64,000 nt of DNA from contig CAYSVH010000010.1 of NCBI GenBank assembly GCA_964434425.1, positions 1-64,000 on the forward strand, in the 5' to 3' direction. The DNA comes from CALMEC01 sp964434425. Its GTDB lineage: Bacteria > Actinomycetota > Thermoleophilia > Miltoncostaeales > Miltoncostaeaceae. The position numbers and the translations under genes are program-made. A model generated the notes under the pieces. It ran no database searches, was not told the origin of the DNA, and saw nothing but the letters and a program-made list of their open reading frames with translations. Of the stretch, positions 7,156 through 15,587 are shown piece by piece. The first letter of the stretch is position 1. Each line of letters opens with the position of its first letter.

Positions 7156-8376
7156 CTACGTCTGGCTGCCGATCTGCTGGATGACCGAGAACATCGGCAG
7201 GTACATGGCGATGACCACGAGACCGACGATCACACCGATCACGATCATCATGATCGGCTCGAGGATCGACGTGAGCGCCTTCAGCTTGGCCGCCACCTCG
7301 TCGTCGTAGAAGTCGGCGATCTTATGGAGCATCGCGTCGAGGGCACCGGTCTCCTCACCCACCGCGGTCATCTGGGTGACCATCATGGGGAACACGCCGA
7401 GGCTCTGCAGGGGCTGTGCGAGGGACTCACCCTCCTTCACCCGCTCGATGACGCCGACCATGGGGTCCGAGATCACGCGATTGCCCGCGGTTCGCGAGGT
7501 GATGTCGAGCGCCTGGAGGATCGGCACACCTGAGGCCGTCAGGGTGCCGAGGGTCCGGGTGAACCGGGCGACGGCCACCTTGCGCACGATGTCGCCGATC
7601 TGCATCGGGAACCGCAGCTTGAAGGTGTCCCACTGCTTGCGGCCGCTGTTGCTGTTCTTCCACTTCCGGAACAGGAAGACGACGGCGGCGCCACCGAGGA
7701 GGAACAGGTACCAGTAACTGCGTCCGGCCTCCGAAAGGCCGACCATGAACTTGGTGAGCGCCGGCAGCTCTCCGCCGAGGTCGTCGAACATCTTCTGGAA
7801 CACGGGGATGATGAAGAGGATCATCGCGACCAGGATGAGGAGCGCGAAGATGCCGATCATCACCGGGTAGACCATCGCGGCCTTGACGGTGCGCTTGAGG
7901 TTGTCGTCCTTCTCGAGCTGGATGGCGACGCGGTCGAGGACCTCCTCCAGGTTTCCGCCGACCTCACCCGCGCGTACCATCGACACGAAGAGGTCGTTGA
8001 AGACGTTCGGATGCTTGGCCATCGCCACCGACAGCGCGGTACCGACCTCGACGTCACTGCGAACCGACGCGATGGTCTCCTTGAGCTTCTTGTTGACCGT
8101 CTGATCCTCGAGGATGTAGAGCGCGCGCAGCAGCGACAGACCGCTGCCGATCATGGTGGCCAGCTGACGCGCCATGACCGTGACCTCGTTCGCCTTGACG
8201 CGCGTGAAGCGGTCGAAGCTGATCTCGATGCCCTTGCCGGCCTTCTCGTCGATGTCGACGACGGCGAGCCCGCGGATGCGGAGCGCGGCGGCGGCGGCGG
8301 TCTTGTTCTCGCCCTCGATCTCGCCGGTGCTCGTGTTGCCGGCGCGGTCACGCGCGGTATAGACGAACGTGCTCAT
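7156..8376 (-). CDS. pilC: Type IV pilus inner membrane platform protein PilC
   Basis: PilC/GspF-family polytopic protein that couples the PilB and PilT motors to pilin insertion and removal at the membrane. The 406-residue protein contains two T2SSF domains (about 70-195 and 275-398), each with a long hydrophobic segment, e.g. around LFALLILVAMILFIIP and the C-terminal MIVIGVIVGLVVIAMY. The N-terminus MSTFVYTARD is typical for the family. Its ATG directly follows the pilT stop codon with no spacer, so the two are one transcript ended by the 7102-7130 hairpin. Confidence 0.95.
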   Translation of the reverse strand: MSTFVYTARDRAGNTSTGEIEGENKTAAAAALRIRGLAVVDIDEKAGKGIEISFDRFTRVKANEVTVMARQLATMIGSGLSLLRALYILEDQTVNKKLKETIASVRSDVEVGTALSVAMAKHPNVFNDLFVSMVRAGEVGGNLEEVLDRVAIQLEKDDNLKRTVKAAMVYPVMIGIFALLILVAMILFIIPVFQKMFDDLGGELPALTKFMVGLSEAGRSYWYLFLLGGAAVVFLFRKWKNSNSGRKQWDTFKLRFPMQIGDIVRKVAVARFTRTLGTLTASGVPILQALDITSRTAGNRVISDPMVGVIERVKEGESLAQPLQSLGVFPMMVTQMTAVGEETGALDAMLHKIADFYDDEVAAKLKALTSILEPIMMIVIGVIVGLVVIAMYLPMFSVIQQIGSQT

Positions 8377-9519
8377 CTATCGGGTCCTCATCATGGGTCG
8401 GGCGGTGGGGGCGCCGGGGCGGGGTTCCTGTTGCGCGGAGGGCTGTCCGGCGCCGCCGCCGCTCATCGAGCCGATGATGCGACGGAGCTCCTCGGCGTTG
8501 TGACAGCGCTCGATGGCCATCTCGAGCTTGATGGTGCCGGTGCGGACGAGTTCGGCCAGCGCGTAGTCCATGGTCTGCATGCCGTGCGCGGAGCCCGTCT
8601 GCATCACCGAGTAGATCTGGTGGGTCTTGCCCTCGCGGATCAGGTTGCGGACGGCGGGCGTGGGGTTCAGGACCTCACACACCACCGTGCGTCCCCCCTT
8701 GACGGTGGGGATGAGCTGCTGACAGCAGACGCCCTGCAGGGAGTTGGCCAGCATCACGCGGACCTGTGCCTGCTGCTCGGGCGGGAAGACGTCGATCACA
8801 CGGTCGACGGTCTGCGGCGCGTCCGAGGTGTGGAGCGTTCCGAAGACGAGGTGGCCGGTCTCGGCGGCGGTCATGGCGATCTGGATGGTCTCCAGGTCAC
8901 GCATCTCGCCGACGAGGATGACGTCGGGGTCCTGACGGAGAACCGACCGGAGAGCGTTCAGGAACGAGTGGGTGTCGGCGCCGACCTCGCGCTGGTTGAT
9001 CATCGACCGCTTGTGCTGGTGGAGGAACTCGATGGGGTCCTCCACGGTCATGATGTGGTCGGACCGCTTCTCGTTGATCTCGTTGATCAGCGAGGCGAGC
9101 GTGGTCGACTTACCCGAACCGGTCGGACCGGTGACGAGGATGAGTCCCCGGGGCTTTCCGACCCAGTCGTTGAGCGACTCGGGAAGGTTGAGTTCCTTGA
9201 GCTGCTTGATCTTGGTGGGGATGAGACGCAGTGCGGCGCCCAGCGAGGCACGCTGGTAGTACGCGTTCACACGGAAACGTGCGCGGCTCGGGACGGCGTA
9301 TGAGAAGTCGATCTCGAGGTTCGTCTCGAGCTTCTGGCGCTGTGCCTGATTGAGGATCCCGTACACCAGCTCGCGGGTGTCGTTGGGCGTCAGCGGCGGG
9401 AGGTCCATCCGCAGCAGCGACCCGTTCACCCGGAGGATCGGCGGCGATCCCACCGTCAGGTGGAGGTCGCTCGCGCCCGTCTCGAGCGTCGTGTTGATGA
9501 TGTCAGCGAAATCAGCCAA
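8377..9519 (-). CDS. pilT: Type IV pilus retraction ATPase PilT
   Basis: Hexameric cytoplasmic ATPase that depolymerises the pilus. The 380-residue protein has the SDLHL motif near the N-terminus, Walker A GPTGSGKST, the Asp box, Walker B LVGEMRD, His box GHLVFGTLHT and the PilT-typical ASP-DRVIDVFPPEQQ region. The C-terminal 30 residues are a Pro/Arg/Gly-rich tail beyond the usual end. The start is TTG at 9519; GGAAGGAAAG lies 8 bp upstream and no ATG is near. A separate sigma-28-like promoter at 9553-9580 allows expression independent of pilB. Confidence 0.95.
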   Translation of the reverse strand: MADFADIINTTLETGASDLHLTVGSPPILRVNGSLLRMDLPPLTPNDTRELVYGILNQAQRQKLETNLEIDFSYAVPSRARFRVNAYYQRASLGAALRLIPTKIKQLKELNLPESLNDWVGKPRGLILVTGPTGSGKSTTLASLINEINEKRSDHIMTVEDPIEFLHQHKRSMINQREVGADTHSFLNALRSVLRQDPDVILVGEMRDLETIQIAMTAAETGHLVFGTLHTSDAPQTVDRVIDVFPPEQQAQVRVMLANSLQGVCCQQLIPTVKGGRTVVCEVLNPTPAVRNLIREGKTHQIYSVMQTGSAHGMQTMDYALAELVRTGTIKLEMAIERCHNAEELRRIIGSMSGGGAGQPSAQQEPRPGAPTARPMMRTR

Positions 9520-9552
9520 TGCCGTGCTTTCCTTCCGTGGCCCGTGACTGTG

Positions 9553-9580
9553 ACGTCGGCACTTCGGGGGTCGTCCTTAA
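9553..9580 (-). promoter_or_regulatory. Sigma-28-like promoter of pilT-pilC
   Basis: Minus strand TTAAG-N15-GCCGACGT, 33 bp before the pilT TTG. The -10 element has C in place of T at its sixth base, as at 24289. Confidence 0.6.
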
Positions 9581-9593
9581 CGGCTGGGTGCCC

Positions 9594-9633
9594 CGCGCCA
9601 GATGCCCTCTGGTGTTCCGGAGGTCCTGGCGCG
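9594..9633 (-). terminator. Hairpin between pilB and pilT
   Basis: 8-bp stem CGCGCCAG / CTGGCGCG with a 24-nt loop, just after the pilB stop codon and before the pilT promoter. No T-run; it may only partly terminate. Confidence 0.4.
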
Positions 9634-9651
9634 GATCACGGAGGAGACCAT

Positions 9652-11967
9652 CTAGGCCACCGTCCTGGCCAGCTCTTCCAGCGTGGTGCGCCCCGAAAGG
9701 ACCTTGACGAGCCCGTCCTCCCGCAGCGTCCGCATCCCCTCCTTGCGCGCCTGGGCGGCGATGACCGCACCCGAGGCCTCGTCCAACGCGAGGGCACGGG
9801 TCTCGTCGCTCATCGTGAGGAACTCGTAGAGGCCGAGACGCCCCTTGTAGCCGGCACCGCCGCATCGACTGCAGTCGGATTCGGTGTTGGCCTCGTAGAC
9901 CGGAGCGGGATCGGGCAGACCGCGTGGCAGCTTGTCCGTGTCGCCGATCTCCTTCAGCTCCTTGTGCGACACCGTCGTCTTGACACGACAGTCGGGGCAC
10001 AGGCGACGTGCCAGCCTCTGGGCGAGGATGCCCACGATGGCGCTGGCCGACAGGAAGGGCTCGACGCCCATCTCGGTCAGACGCGGCAGCGCTCCGGCGG
10101 CGTCGTTGGTGTGGAGCGTGCAGAGGACGAGGTGGCCGGTGAGGGCGGCCTCGACGGCGATCTGTGCGGTCTCGCGGTCGCGGACCTCACCGATCATCAC
10201 GATGTCGGGGTCGCACCGCAGGATCGAACGCAGACCGGCGGCGAACGTCAGGCCGGCCTTCTGGTTGACCTGCACCTGGTTGATGCCCTGGAGCCGGTAT
10301 TCGACCGGATCCTCCACGGTGATGATGTTCTTCCCCGGCTCGTTGAGCTGGTTCAGCGTGCCGTAGAGGCTGGTCGACTTACCCGATCCGGTCGGCCCGG
10401 TGATGATGACGCAGCCGTACGGCTTGCGGTACGCCTTCTCATAGAGGGCCAGGACGTCCGGCTCGAAGCCGACGTCGCCCAGCTCGAGCATGACGTTGCT
10501 CTTGTCGAGGATGCGGATGACGATCTTCTCGCCGTAGACGGTCGGGAGCGTCGCGATGCGGAGGTCGAGCTGCTTGCCGCTGACCGTGATGCCGACGCGG
10601 CCGTCCTGAGGAACGCGACGCTCGGCGATGTCGAGGTCCGCCATGATCTTGATGCGGCTCGCCACACCGCCGGCCATGCCCTTCGGCACCTGGGTGACCT
10701 CGCGCAGCACGCCGTCCACGCGGAACCGGATCGCCAGGGTCTCGGCCTGCGGCTCGATGTGGATGTCGGACGTTCCGTGGTCGACGGCCTGGCTGATGAT
10801 CCAGTTGACGAGCTTGACGACGGGTGCGTTGTCGATCTCGCTGTCGAGATCCTCCATCGAACCGTTGTCGACGACCTCGTCCTCGACGATGCCGACGATG
10901 TCGTCGATGCGGGCCGTGCTCGCCAGGAGCTTCTGCACGTCCTCCTTGGTCGCCTTCGCCGGGCGGATGGTGTGGCCCGTGAGGATCTGGAGGTCGTCCA
11001 GCACCTGCAGGTTCGTCGGGTCGACCATCGCGACCACGAGCTGTCCGTCCGCGTCCTTCCGAACGGGGACGGCGTTGTAGCGGCGAGCGGTCTTGTCGTC
11101 GATCAGCGTCGCGACATTCGGGTCGACGCCGTCCTGCATCCGGAAGAAACCCATGCCCATCTGCATCGCGAGGGCCTGATCGAGCTGTTCCGGAGTCACC
11201 TTCCCCTGGCTGACGAGGATCTCCCCGAGCTTGCGGCGATCGGTGCTCTGACGCACCATCGCGGCCTCGACGTCCTGCTGCGTGATGAAGCCGAGCTTCA
11301 CGAGGGCGTCGCCCAGCGGGGCACCGCGCACCGGCCCCGGGGGCGGGGACGGCGGCGCCGGGGCGGCGGGCGGCGGAGTCGTCGCCACGGGCTGCGGTGA
11401 CGCCTGCGGGGGTCCGGGGGCAACCGGCATCGAACTCGCCGGAGGCGCCGGCGGTGCGGCGGGCGCGGAGACAGCGGGTGCGGGTGGCACCGGCGGCGCG
11501 GGTGCGGGGATGGCGGCCACCGGCGCCGGCTGCTCGTACCCGGCGGGGGCCGGGGGCGGCACGGGGGCCTGTGGCACGTGGGGCGCGGCCGGAGCCGGTG
11601 CGGCCGGGGCGGCGGATGCCGACGGCGATGTGAATGCCTCGGGTGGCGGAACCTGCTGCGGGATGTAGACCTCGGGGGCGGGTGCCGCAGGTGCCGGCGG
11701 AGCGGCGGGCGCCGCCTGTGACGGCGCGGGGATCGCCGCCGGAGGAGCCTCCGGTGTGTCCACGGGAGCCCATTCCGGAGCGGGAGGCGCGCCTGCGCCC
11801 TGCGGACCGTACTGCGCCGCGTACGGCGCGAAGTTCTGCTCCCCCTCGGGCACGGCTGCCGCGGGGGGCGGTGAGCCGGGAACCGGCGGCTGTGCCCCCG
11901 GGGGGGTCGCCCCGGTCGGCCCGGTTGCGGGCGCGGACGGGACGGGTGAAGGCGTGTTGCTCATCAT
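9652..11967 (-). CDS. pilB: Type IV pilus extension ATPase PilB with long Pro/Ala-rich N-terminal extension
   Basis: GspE/PilB secretion ATPase that powers pilus assembly. Of 771 residues, the first ~215 are a low-complexity Pro/Ala/Gly segment, followed by an MshEN (T2SSE-N) domain (about 220-370, with two LGE/LLDDLQ-like repeats) and the ATPase core. The core has Walker A GPTGSGKST, Asp box TVEDPVEYR, Walker B MIGEVRD and His box GHLVLCTLHT. A four-Cys zinc site (CPDC ... CSRC) confirms PilB rather than PilT. The N-terminal tail is unusual and could bind a partner. ATG at 11967 and a second ATG at 11964 lie only 5-8 bp after the -10 element, so the mRNA is probably leaderless. Confidence 0.95.
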   Translation of the reverse strand: MMSNTPSPVPSAPATGPTGATPPGAQPPVPGSPPPAAAVPEGEQNFAPYAAQYGPQGAGAPPAPEWAPVDTPEAPPAAIPAPSQAAPAAPPAPAAPAPEVYIPQQVPPPEAFTSPSASAAPAAPAPAAPHVPQAPVPPPAPAGYEQPAPVAAIPAPAPPVPPAPAVSAPAAPPAPPASSMPVAPGPPQASPQPVATTPPPAAPAPPSPPPGPVRGAPLGDALVKLGFITQQDVEAAMVRQSTDRRKLGEILVSQGKVTPEQLDQALAMQMGMGFFRMQDGVDPNVATLIDDKTARRYNAVPVRKDADGQLVVAMVDPTNLQVLDDLQILTGHTIRPAKATKEDVQKLLASTARIDDIVGIVEDEVVDNGSMEDLDSEIDNAPVVKLVNWIISQAVDHGTSDIHIEPQAETLAIRFRVDGVLREVTQVPKGMAGGVASRIKIMADLDIAERRVPQDGRVGITVSGKQLDLRIATLPTVYGEKIVIRILDKSNVMLELGDVGFEPDVLALYEKAYRKPYGCVIITGPTGSGKSTSLYGTLNQLNEPGKNIITVEDPVEYRLQGINQVQVNQKAGLTFAAGLRSILRCDPDIVMIGEVRDRETAQIAVEAALTGHLVLCTLHTNDAAGALPRLTEMGVEPFLSASAIVGILAQRLARRLCPDCRVKTTVSHKELKEIGDTDKLPRGLPDPAPVYEANTESDCSRCGGAGYKGRLGLYEFLTMSDETRALALDEASGAVIAAQARKEGMRTLREDGLVKVLSGRTTLEELARTVA

Positions 11968-11972
11968 GGGAT

Positions 11973-12000
11973 GGATCGGCCCGTTGAACGCAAACCTTTA
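11973..12000 (-). promoter_or_regulatory. Sigma-28-like promoter of pilB
   Basis: Minus strand TAAAG-N15-GCCGATCC, 5 bp before the first pilB ATG, which predicts a leaderless transcript. Confidence 0.75.
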
Positions 12001-12099
12001 CGATCCTCCAGCCACGGATGGTCTGCCGGGACCATGTGGTCCACCCGCCCTTGGGGACGGCGTGCACACCGATTGCAGCACCTTTCTTGCGACATCCGC

Positions 12100-12127
12100 T
12101 CAAGTACCGGGGCCCGTCGCCCGATGA
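12100..12127 (+). promoter_or_regulatory. Sigma-28-like promoter of the 12167 gene
   Basis: Plus strand TCAAG-N15-CCCGATGA, about 40 bp before the start codon and divergent from the pilB promoter. Confidence 0.6.
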
Positions 12128-12166
12128 TGGTGGGGACCAGGTTTACGTGGCAGGAGACCACTTCCC

Positions 12167-14185
12167 ATGCAGATGTTCACCGACCTCCCCCTCTCCCTAC
12201 AGGCCGCCATCGGCGGTGCGCTCATCCTGATCCTCCTCCTTGTGCTCGTTCGTCAGCGCAAGGCCGAGGCCGGATCCGGCAGCGCCCGCGAGAAGAAGGC
12301 GAGGGCCCCCAAGGCCGAGAGGACCCCCAAGAGCGCGAAGGCGAAGAAGGCGAAGGCCGAGAAGCCCGCCAAGACGAAGCGTTCCAAGGACACGCCCTCC
12401 AAGGCGAAGGCTCCCAAGGAGAAGGCGAAGCGCGACGGCCGCCGTTTCGGCCGCCGCCGCGACGACGCACCGGCCGAACCCGCCGAGGTTCCGGCACCGG
12501 TCGCGGCGACGCCGTCTGTGCCCGCACCGGCGGCACCCGTGGCGGCAGCGCCCCCGGCCATGCTTGCGCCGCAGCCCGGCTGGCCGACGCCCCGCGAGAT
12601 GGTGACCGACCCGCTGACCGCACCGGCGAGCACGGCGCCCGAGGGCACCGTCGCCCCGGCCGCGGATCCGGCATGGACCGACCCTGTGCAGCCCGTCGCA
12701 GAGCAGGCCTGGGTCGACTCCGGCATGGGTGTCCAGGACGCACCTCCGGCCGCGGCCTGGCCCGCCACCGATGAAGCCGTCGCCGAGTCGGCGGCCGGCG
12801 ACGCCTCCGCCGACATGACGTGGGCCACGGACGACACCCAGACATGGGCCACCCCCGACCAGGGCGCTACAGACGCTCCCGCCGAGGATCCCCTCTGGGA
12901 GGATCCCGAGGGTGCCCAGGATGCCTCGGGAGCTGGCTGGATCGCCGACGCCTACCAGGCTCCGGCGCAGGATCAGGCCTGGGCGGACCCCGCTCTGCCC
13001 CAGCCCGACGCCACGACCGATGGCGCGTGGACGGATCAGGGGCAGGCCGGCGACCCGACATGGGCCCAGCCCGTCGGCGAGGCCGACGCGGCCGGCTTCG
13101 ACCCGGCAACCGGGTGGGCGGTCGACCCGTCGGCCACGCAGGACGCACCCGCGGACGACTGGACGTCGCAGGGCGACTGGGAGTCCTCGGAGGAGCCTCT
13201 TCCTGAGGCCCCGCAGCCGGCCGCGAGTTGGGACGGCACCTGGGAGACCCCGGGATCGGACACCGTGCCGGTGGCCGGCGAGGAGGTCCCGGTCGACGAC
13301 ATGGCCGTTTGGGACGCCCCCGCCGACGAGTTCGTGGTCTCCGAGGAGCCCGCGCCTGTGGCACCGGAGTCAGCGGACGACCTGGACTGGTCGGCTCTCG
13401 GCACCATCGACGCCGACATCCCCGCCACCCCGTGGACCGAGGAGGAGATCCCCGTCGACGAGGCCACGTCCGAGTGGGCCATCGACGACGCGGTGGCCGC
13501 GACCAACGGCGAGCCCGTGGGCGATGCGCTCTGGGCCCCCGTCGAGGAGCCCGCACCCGGTGAGGGTGGCGTCGAGGAGATCGCCGGCGACGACGGGGCC
13601 GCACCGGCCACATCGTGGCACACCGACCCGGTGTGGCCCGACACACCGGCCACGGTCAGCGGATCCGCCGACGATGCATCCGCGGCCGTCAACGGCGCAC
13701 GGGTCGTCGGCTCGGTCGACGACATCGCGTCGGCCGTCCGTCCGCTCGACGGTGACGACGCGGCGATCGTGATCGACCTCGCCAGGATCCTCGAGAACAA
13801 CGCACCGGTCGAGCTCGTGATCGAGCAGAGCGAGGAGGGCATCCTCCTTCGCGTGGGCCGTCGTCAGGACGCCCCGCTGACCGCCGACGACGTTCACGTC
13901 CCCGCGGCGCCCGAGCCCGACCCGAATGACCCCTTCCTGTCCGGCCTGCCCGTCGATGAGGATGCCGCGACCCCGGTCGTGGACGCACCGATCGACGTCT
14001 CCGACGACGACTCCGCATCGGCGGGTGACGTCGCGGTTCCGGCGACCGTGGCGGCGACGCCGAGCACGGTCGACGATCCGAGGACCGGCAGCGGCGACCA
14101 GGACCCCTCGCGGATCCTGGCCGACATCCGGGCGCGCCTGGCGGCCCTCGACGCCCGTCGCGGGACCGACGGCTCGGACGCCTAG
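12167..14185 (+). CDS. Unrecognised membrane-anchored acidic Trp-rich protein, pilus-linked
   Basis: I do not recognise this 672-residue protein. Residues 9-28 form one transmembrane helix (AAIGGALILILLLVLV). Residues 32-100 are strongly basic (Lys/Ala/Arg), followed by a Pro/Ala linker. From about 150 to 470 comes a very acidic low-complexity region with Trp every 10-20 residues in contexts such as AWTDP, LWEDPEG and DPTWAQP. A more globular stretch lies near 490-570 (AAIVIDLARILENN ... GILLRVGRRQD), and a short helix ends the protein. It is divergent from pilB and has its own sigma-28-like promoter, so a pilus-related structural or scaffolding role is inferred. ATG 12167 has AGGAG 11 bp upstream; ATG 12173 is an alternative. 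Confidence 0.8.
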   Translation: MQMFTDLPLSLQAAIGGALILILLLVLVRQRKAEAGSGSAREKKARAPKAERTPKSAKAKKAKAEKPAKTKRSKDTPSKAKAPKEKAKRDGRRFGRRRDDAPAEPAEVPAPVAATPSVPAPAAPVAAAPPAMLAPQPGWPTPREMVTDPLTAPASTAPEGTVAPAADPAWTDPVQPVAEQAWVDSGMGVQDAPPAAAWPATDEAVAESAAGDASADMTWATDDTQTWATPDQGATDAPAEDPLWEDPEGAQDASGAGWIADAYQAPAQDQAWADPALPQPDATTDGAWTDQGQAGDPTWAQPVGEADAAGFDPATGWAVDPSATQDAPADDWTSQGDWESSEEPLPEAPQPAASWDGTWETPGSDTVPVAGEEVPVDDMAVWDAPADEFVVSEEPAPVAPESADDLDWSALGTIDADIPATPWTEEEIPVDEATSEWAIDDAVAATNGEPVGDALWAPVEEPAPGEGGVEEIAGDDGAAPATSWHTDPVWPDTPATVSGSADDASAAVNGARVVGSVDDIASAVRPLDGDDAAIVIDLARILENNAPVELVIEQSEEGILLRVGRRQDAPLTADDVHVPAAPEPDPNDPFLSGLPVDEDAATPVVDAPIDVSDDDSASAGDVAVPATVAATPSTVDDPRTGSGDQDPSRILADIRARLAALDARRGTDGSDA

Positions 14186-14206
14186 CCGGGTCTGACATAC
14201 GCCTGA

Positions 14207-14249
14207 CCGTCGGGTCCGCTTCCCTTGGGAGCGGACCCGACGTCATTTC
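14207..14249 (+). terminator. Intrinsic terminator after the 12167 gene
   Basis: 13-bp stem CGTCGGGTCCGCT / AGCGGACCCGACG, then TCATTTCG, 22 bp after the stop codon. Confidence 0.85.
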
Positions 14250-14296
14250 GGGAGACATGCGGCGAAGCCGACGGGCTGAGTGCCCGTCGGCCAAGG

Positions 14297-14431
14297 GTGA
14301 GGCCGCTGGTGCCTGGCACCGGCGGCTCACTCCGCTCCCTCGGCCAACGCCGGTTTTCCGCCCATTGCAGGCACTTCACGAACACGCGCTGAAACGGTTG
14401 AGGCCGCTGGTGCCTGGCACCAGCGGCCTCA
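14297..14431. repeat. Paired-palindrome element, copy 1
   Basis: Two palindromes with core GGTGCCTGGCACC (14297-14330 imperfect, 14399-14431 perfect 16+1+16) bracket a ~68-bp spacer containing CGCCGGTTTTCCGCCC and TTGCAGG. The same arrangement, with a related spacer, occurs at 62426-62563. It resembles a BIME (two REP-like palindromes in one unit). Confidence 0.8.
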
Positions 14432-14474
14432 CCTCGGTCCGATGATGCGCCCGATCCCGCGGCACCGACCATCG

Positions 14475-14640
14475 AGATGGTTGATTCCACGGGATCGTGG
14501 ATGGTGGGGTGCGTCACCGGTGGATGCGGGGCGTCGCCGGGCGCCGAAGGGCATGCTGGTCGCCTGTTCGAGTCGCCCGGTGGCGCATCCGCGCCACCGG
14601 GGACACGCACCACGCCGCGAGACCGTGGAATCAACCATCT
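14475..14640. repeat. Dispersed inverted-repeat element, copy A (166 bp)
   Basis: Bounded by perfect 17-bp terminal inverted repeats AGATGGTTGATTCCACG / CGTGGAATCAACCATCT. The interior is an imperfect palindrome (GGATGCGG facing CGCATCCGC) and has no credible ORF. It lacks a ~32-bp internal segment present in copies B-D. Its last T is the first base of the aroE -10 box. Confidence 0.85.
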
Positions 14641-14645
14641 AGTCT
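14640..14645 (+). promoter_or_regulatory. -10 box of aroE
   Basis: TAGTCT, 8 bp before the aroE ATG, with no ribosome-binding site between. This implies a near-leaderless mRNA. Confidence 0.5.
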
Positions 14646-14653
14646 TCCCGACC

Positions 14654-15475
14654 ATGCCGCCAGTGGACGCCAAAACACAGATCACGGGGATCCTGGGGTC
14701 ACCCGTCGACCATTCCCTCTCCCCCCGCATGCACAACGCCGCGTTCGCCGCGCTCGACCTCAACTGGTCGTACCTGGCGTTCCCGGTGCCCCCCGGGCAT
14801 GTCGCGGAGGTCGTGCGAGGGCTCGCACTGGTGGGCTGCCGCGGCCTCAACGCCACCATCCCCCACAAGCAGGAGGTCATCGACGCCTGCTCGTCCATGT
14901 CGGACACCGTCCGCGCGATCGGCGCGGCCAACACGCTCGTCCCGGACGGTGACGGGGGCTTCGCCGCACACAACACGGACGCCGAGGGATTCATCCGGGC
15001 CATCGACGAGGCCGCCCCGATCGACCTGTCCGGCGAGACCGTCCTTCTTCTGGGCGCCGGCGGCGCCGCACGGGCCGTGGTGCACGCCGTTCGCGCCCGC
15101 GGCGCCCAGGTCATCATCGCCAATCGCACCCCCGCCCGCGCCGAGGAGCTGGGCGAGGCAATCGCGTTCGAGCCCGCCGCCGTTCGCCGCGCCGTCGACG
15201 ACTGCCGCCTCATCGTGAACTCGACGAGCCTGGGAATGGGGCGATCCGACCTCCCCGACGAGCTCCCCCTCGACGGGATCGGCACGGACCACGTCGTGAA
15301 CGACCTCGTCTACCGGCCGGGTGGCACCCCGTGGCTGCATGCCGCCGCCGAACGCGGCGCGCGTCCCGTCGACGGCCTGGGGATGCTCCTCCATCAGGGC
15401 GCCGTCGCGTTCGAGATGTGGACGGACCGCCCCGCACCGCTGGAGGTCATGCGCGACGCCCTGCTCTCGGCCTGA
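14654..15475 (+). CDS. aroE: Shikimate dehydrogenase
   Basis: NADPH-dependent reduction of 3-dehydroshikimate to shikimate in aromatic amino acid synthesis. The 273-residue protein has the substrate-binding SPVDHSLSPRMHN, catalytic Lys in NATIPHK, NTDAEG, nucleotide loop GAGGAARA, NRT motif (NADPH preference) and C-terminal GLGMLLHQGA. ATG 14654 starts directly before the conserved domain; upstream open frame belongs to the repeat element. In many actinobacteria the order is alaS-ruvX-mltG-aroE in one direction. Here aroE is turned round and faces mltG, and copy A of the inverted-repeat element lies directly at its 5' end. Confidence 0.96.
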   Translation: MPPVDAKTQITGILGSPVDHSLSPRMHNAAFAALDLNWSYLAFPVPPGHVAEVVRGLALVGCRGLNATIPHKQEVIDACSSMSDTVRAIGAANTLVPDGDGGFAAHNTDAEGFIRAIDEAAPIDLSGETVLLLGAGGAARAVVHAVRARGAQVIIANRTPARAEELGEAIAFEPAAVRRAVDDCRLIVNSTSLGMGRSDLPDELPLDGIGTDHVVNDLVYRPGGTPWLHAAAERGARPVDGLGMLLHQGAVAFEMWTDRPAPLEVMRDALLSA

Positions 15476-15587
15476 CGCGCCGCACCCCGACACGGGACCC
15501 CCGGATCCGGCGCACCACGCGGATCGCGTCGCGCTGACGCTCTCCGATCCGACCCCGCCCGTCGTGCACGGCGGCGACGGCCCGGGG

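Noticed and set aside
14475..14640. Inverted-repeat element considered as a tRNA or tRNA-like gene because of TTCGAGTC-like core
   Set aside because: No acceptor or anticodon stem fits; the conserved feature is the outer palindrome.
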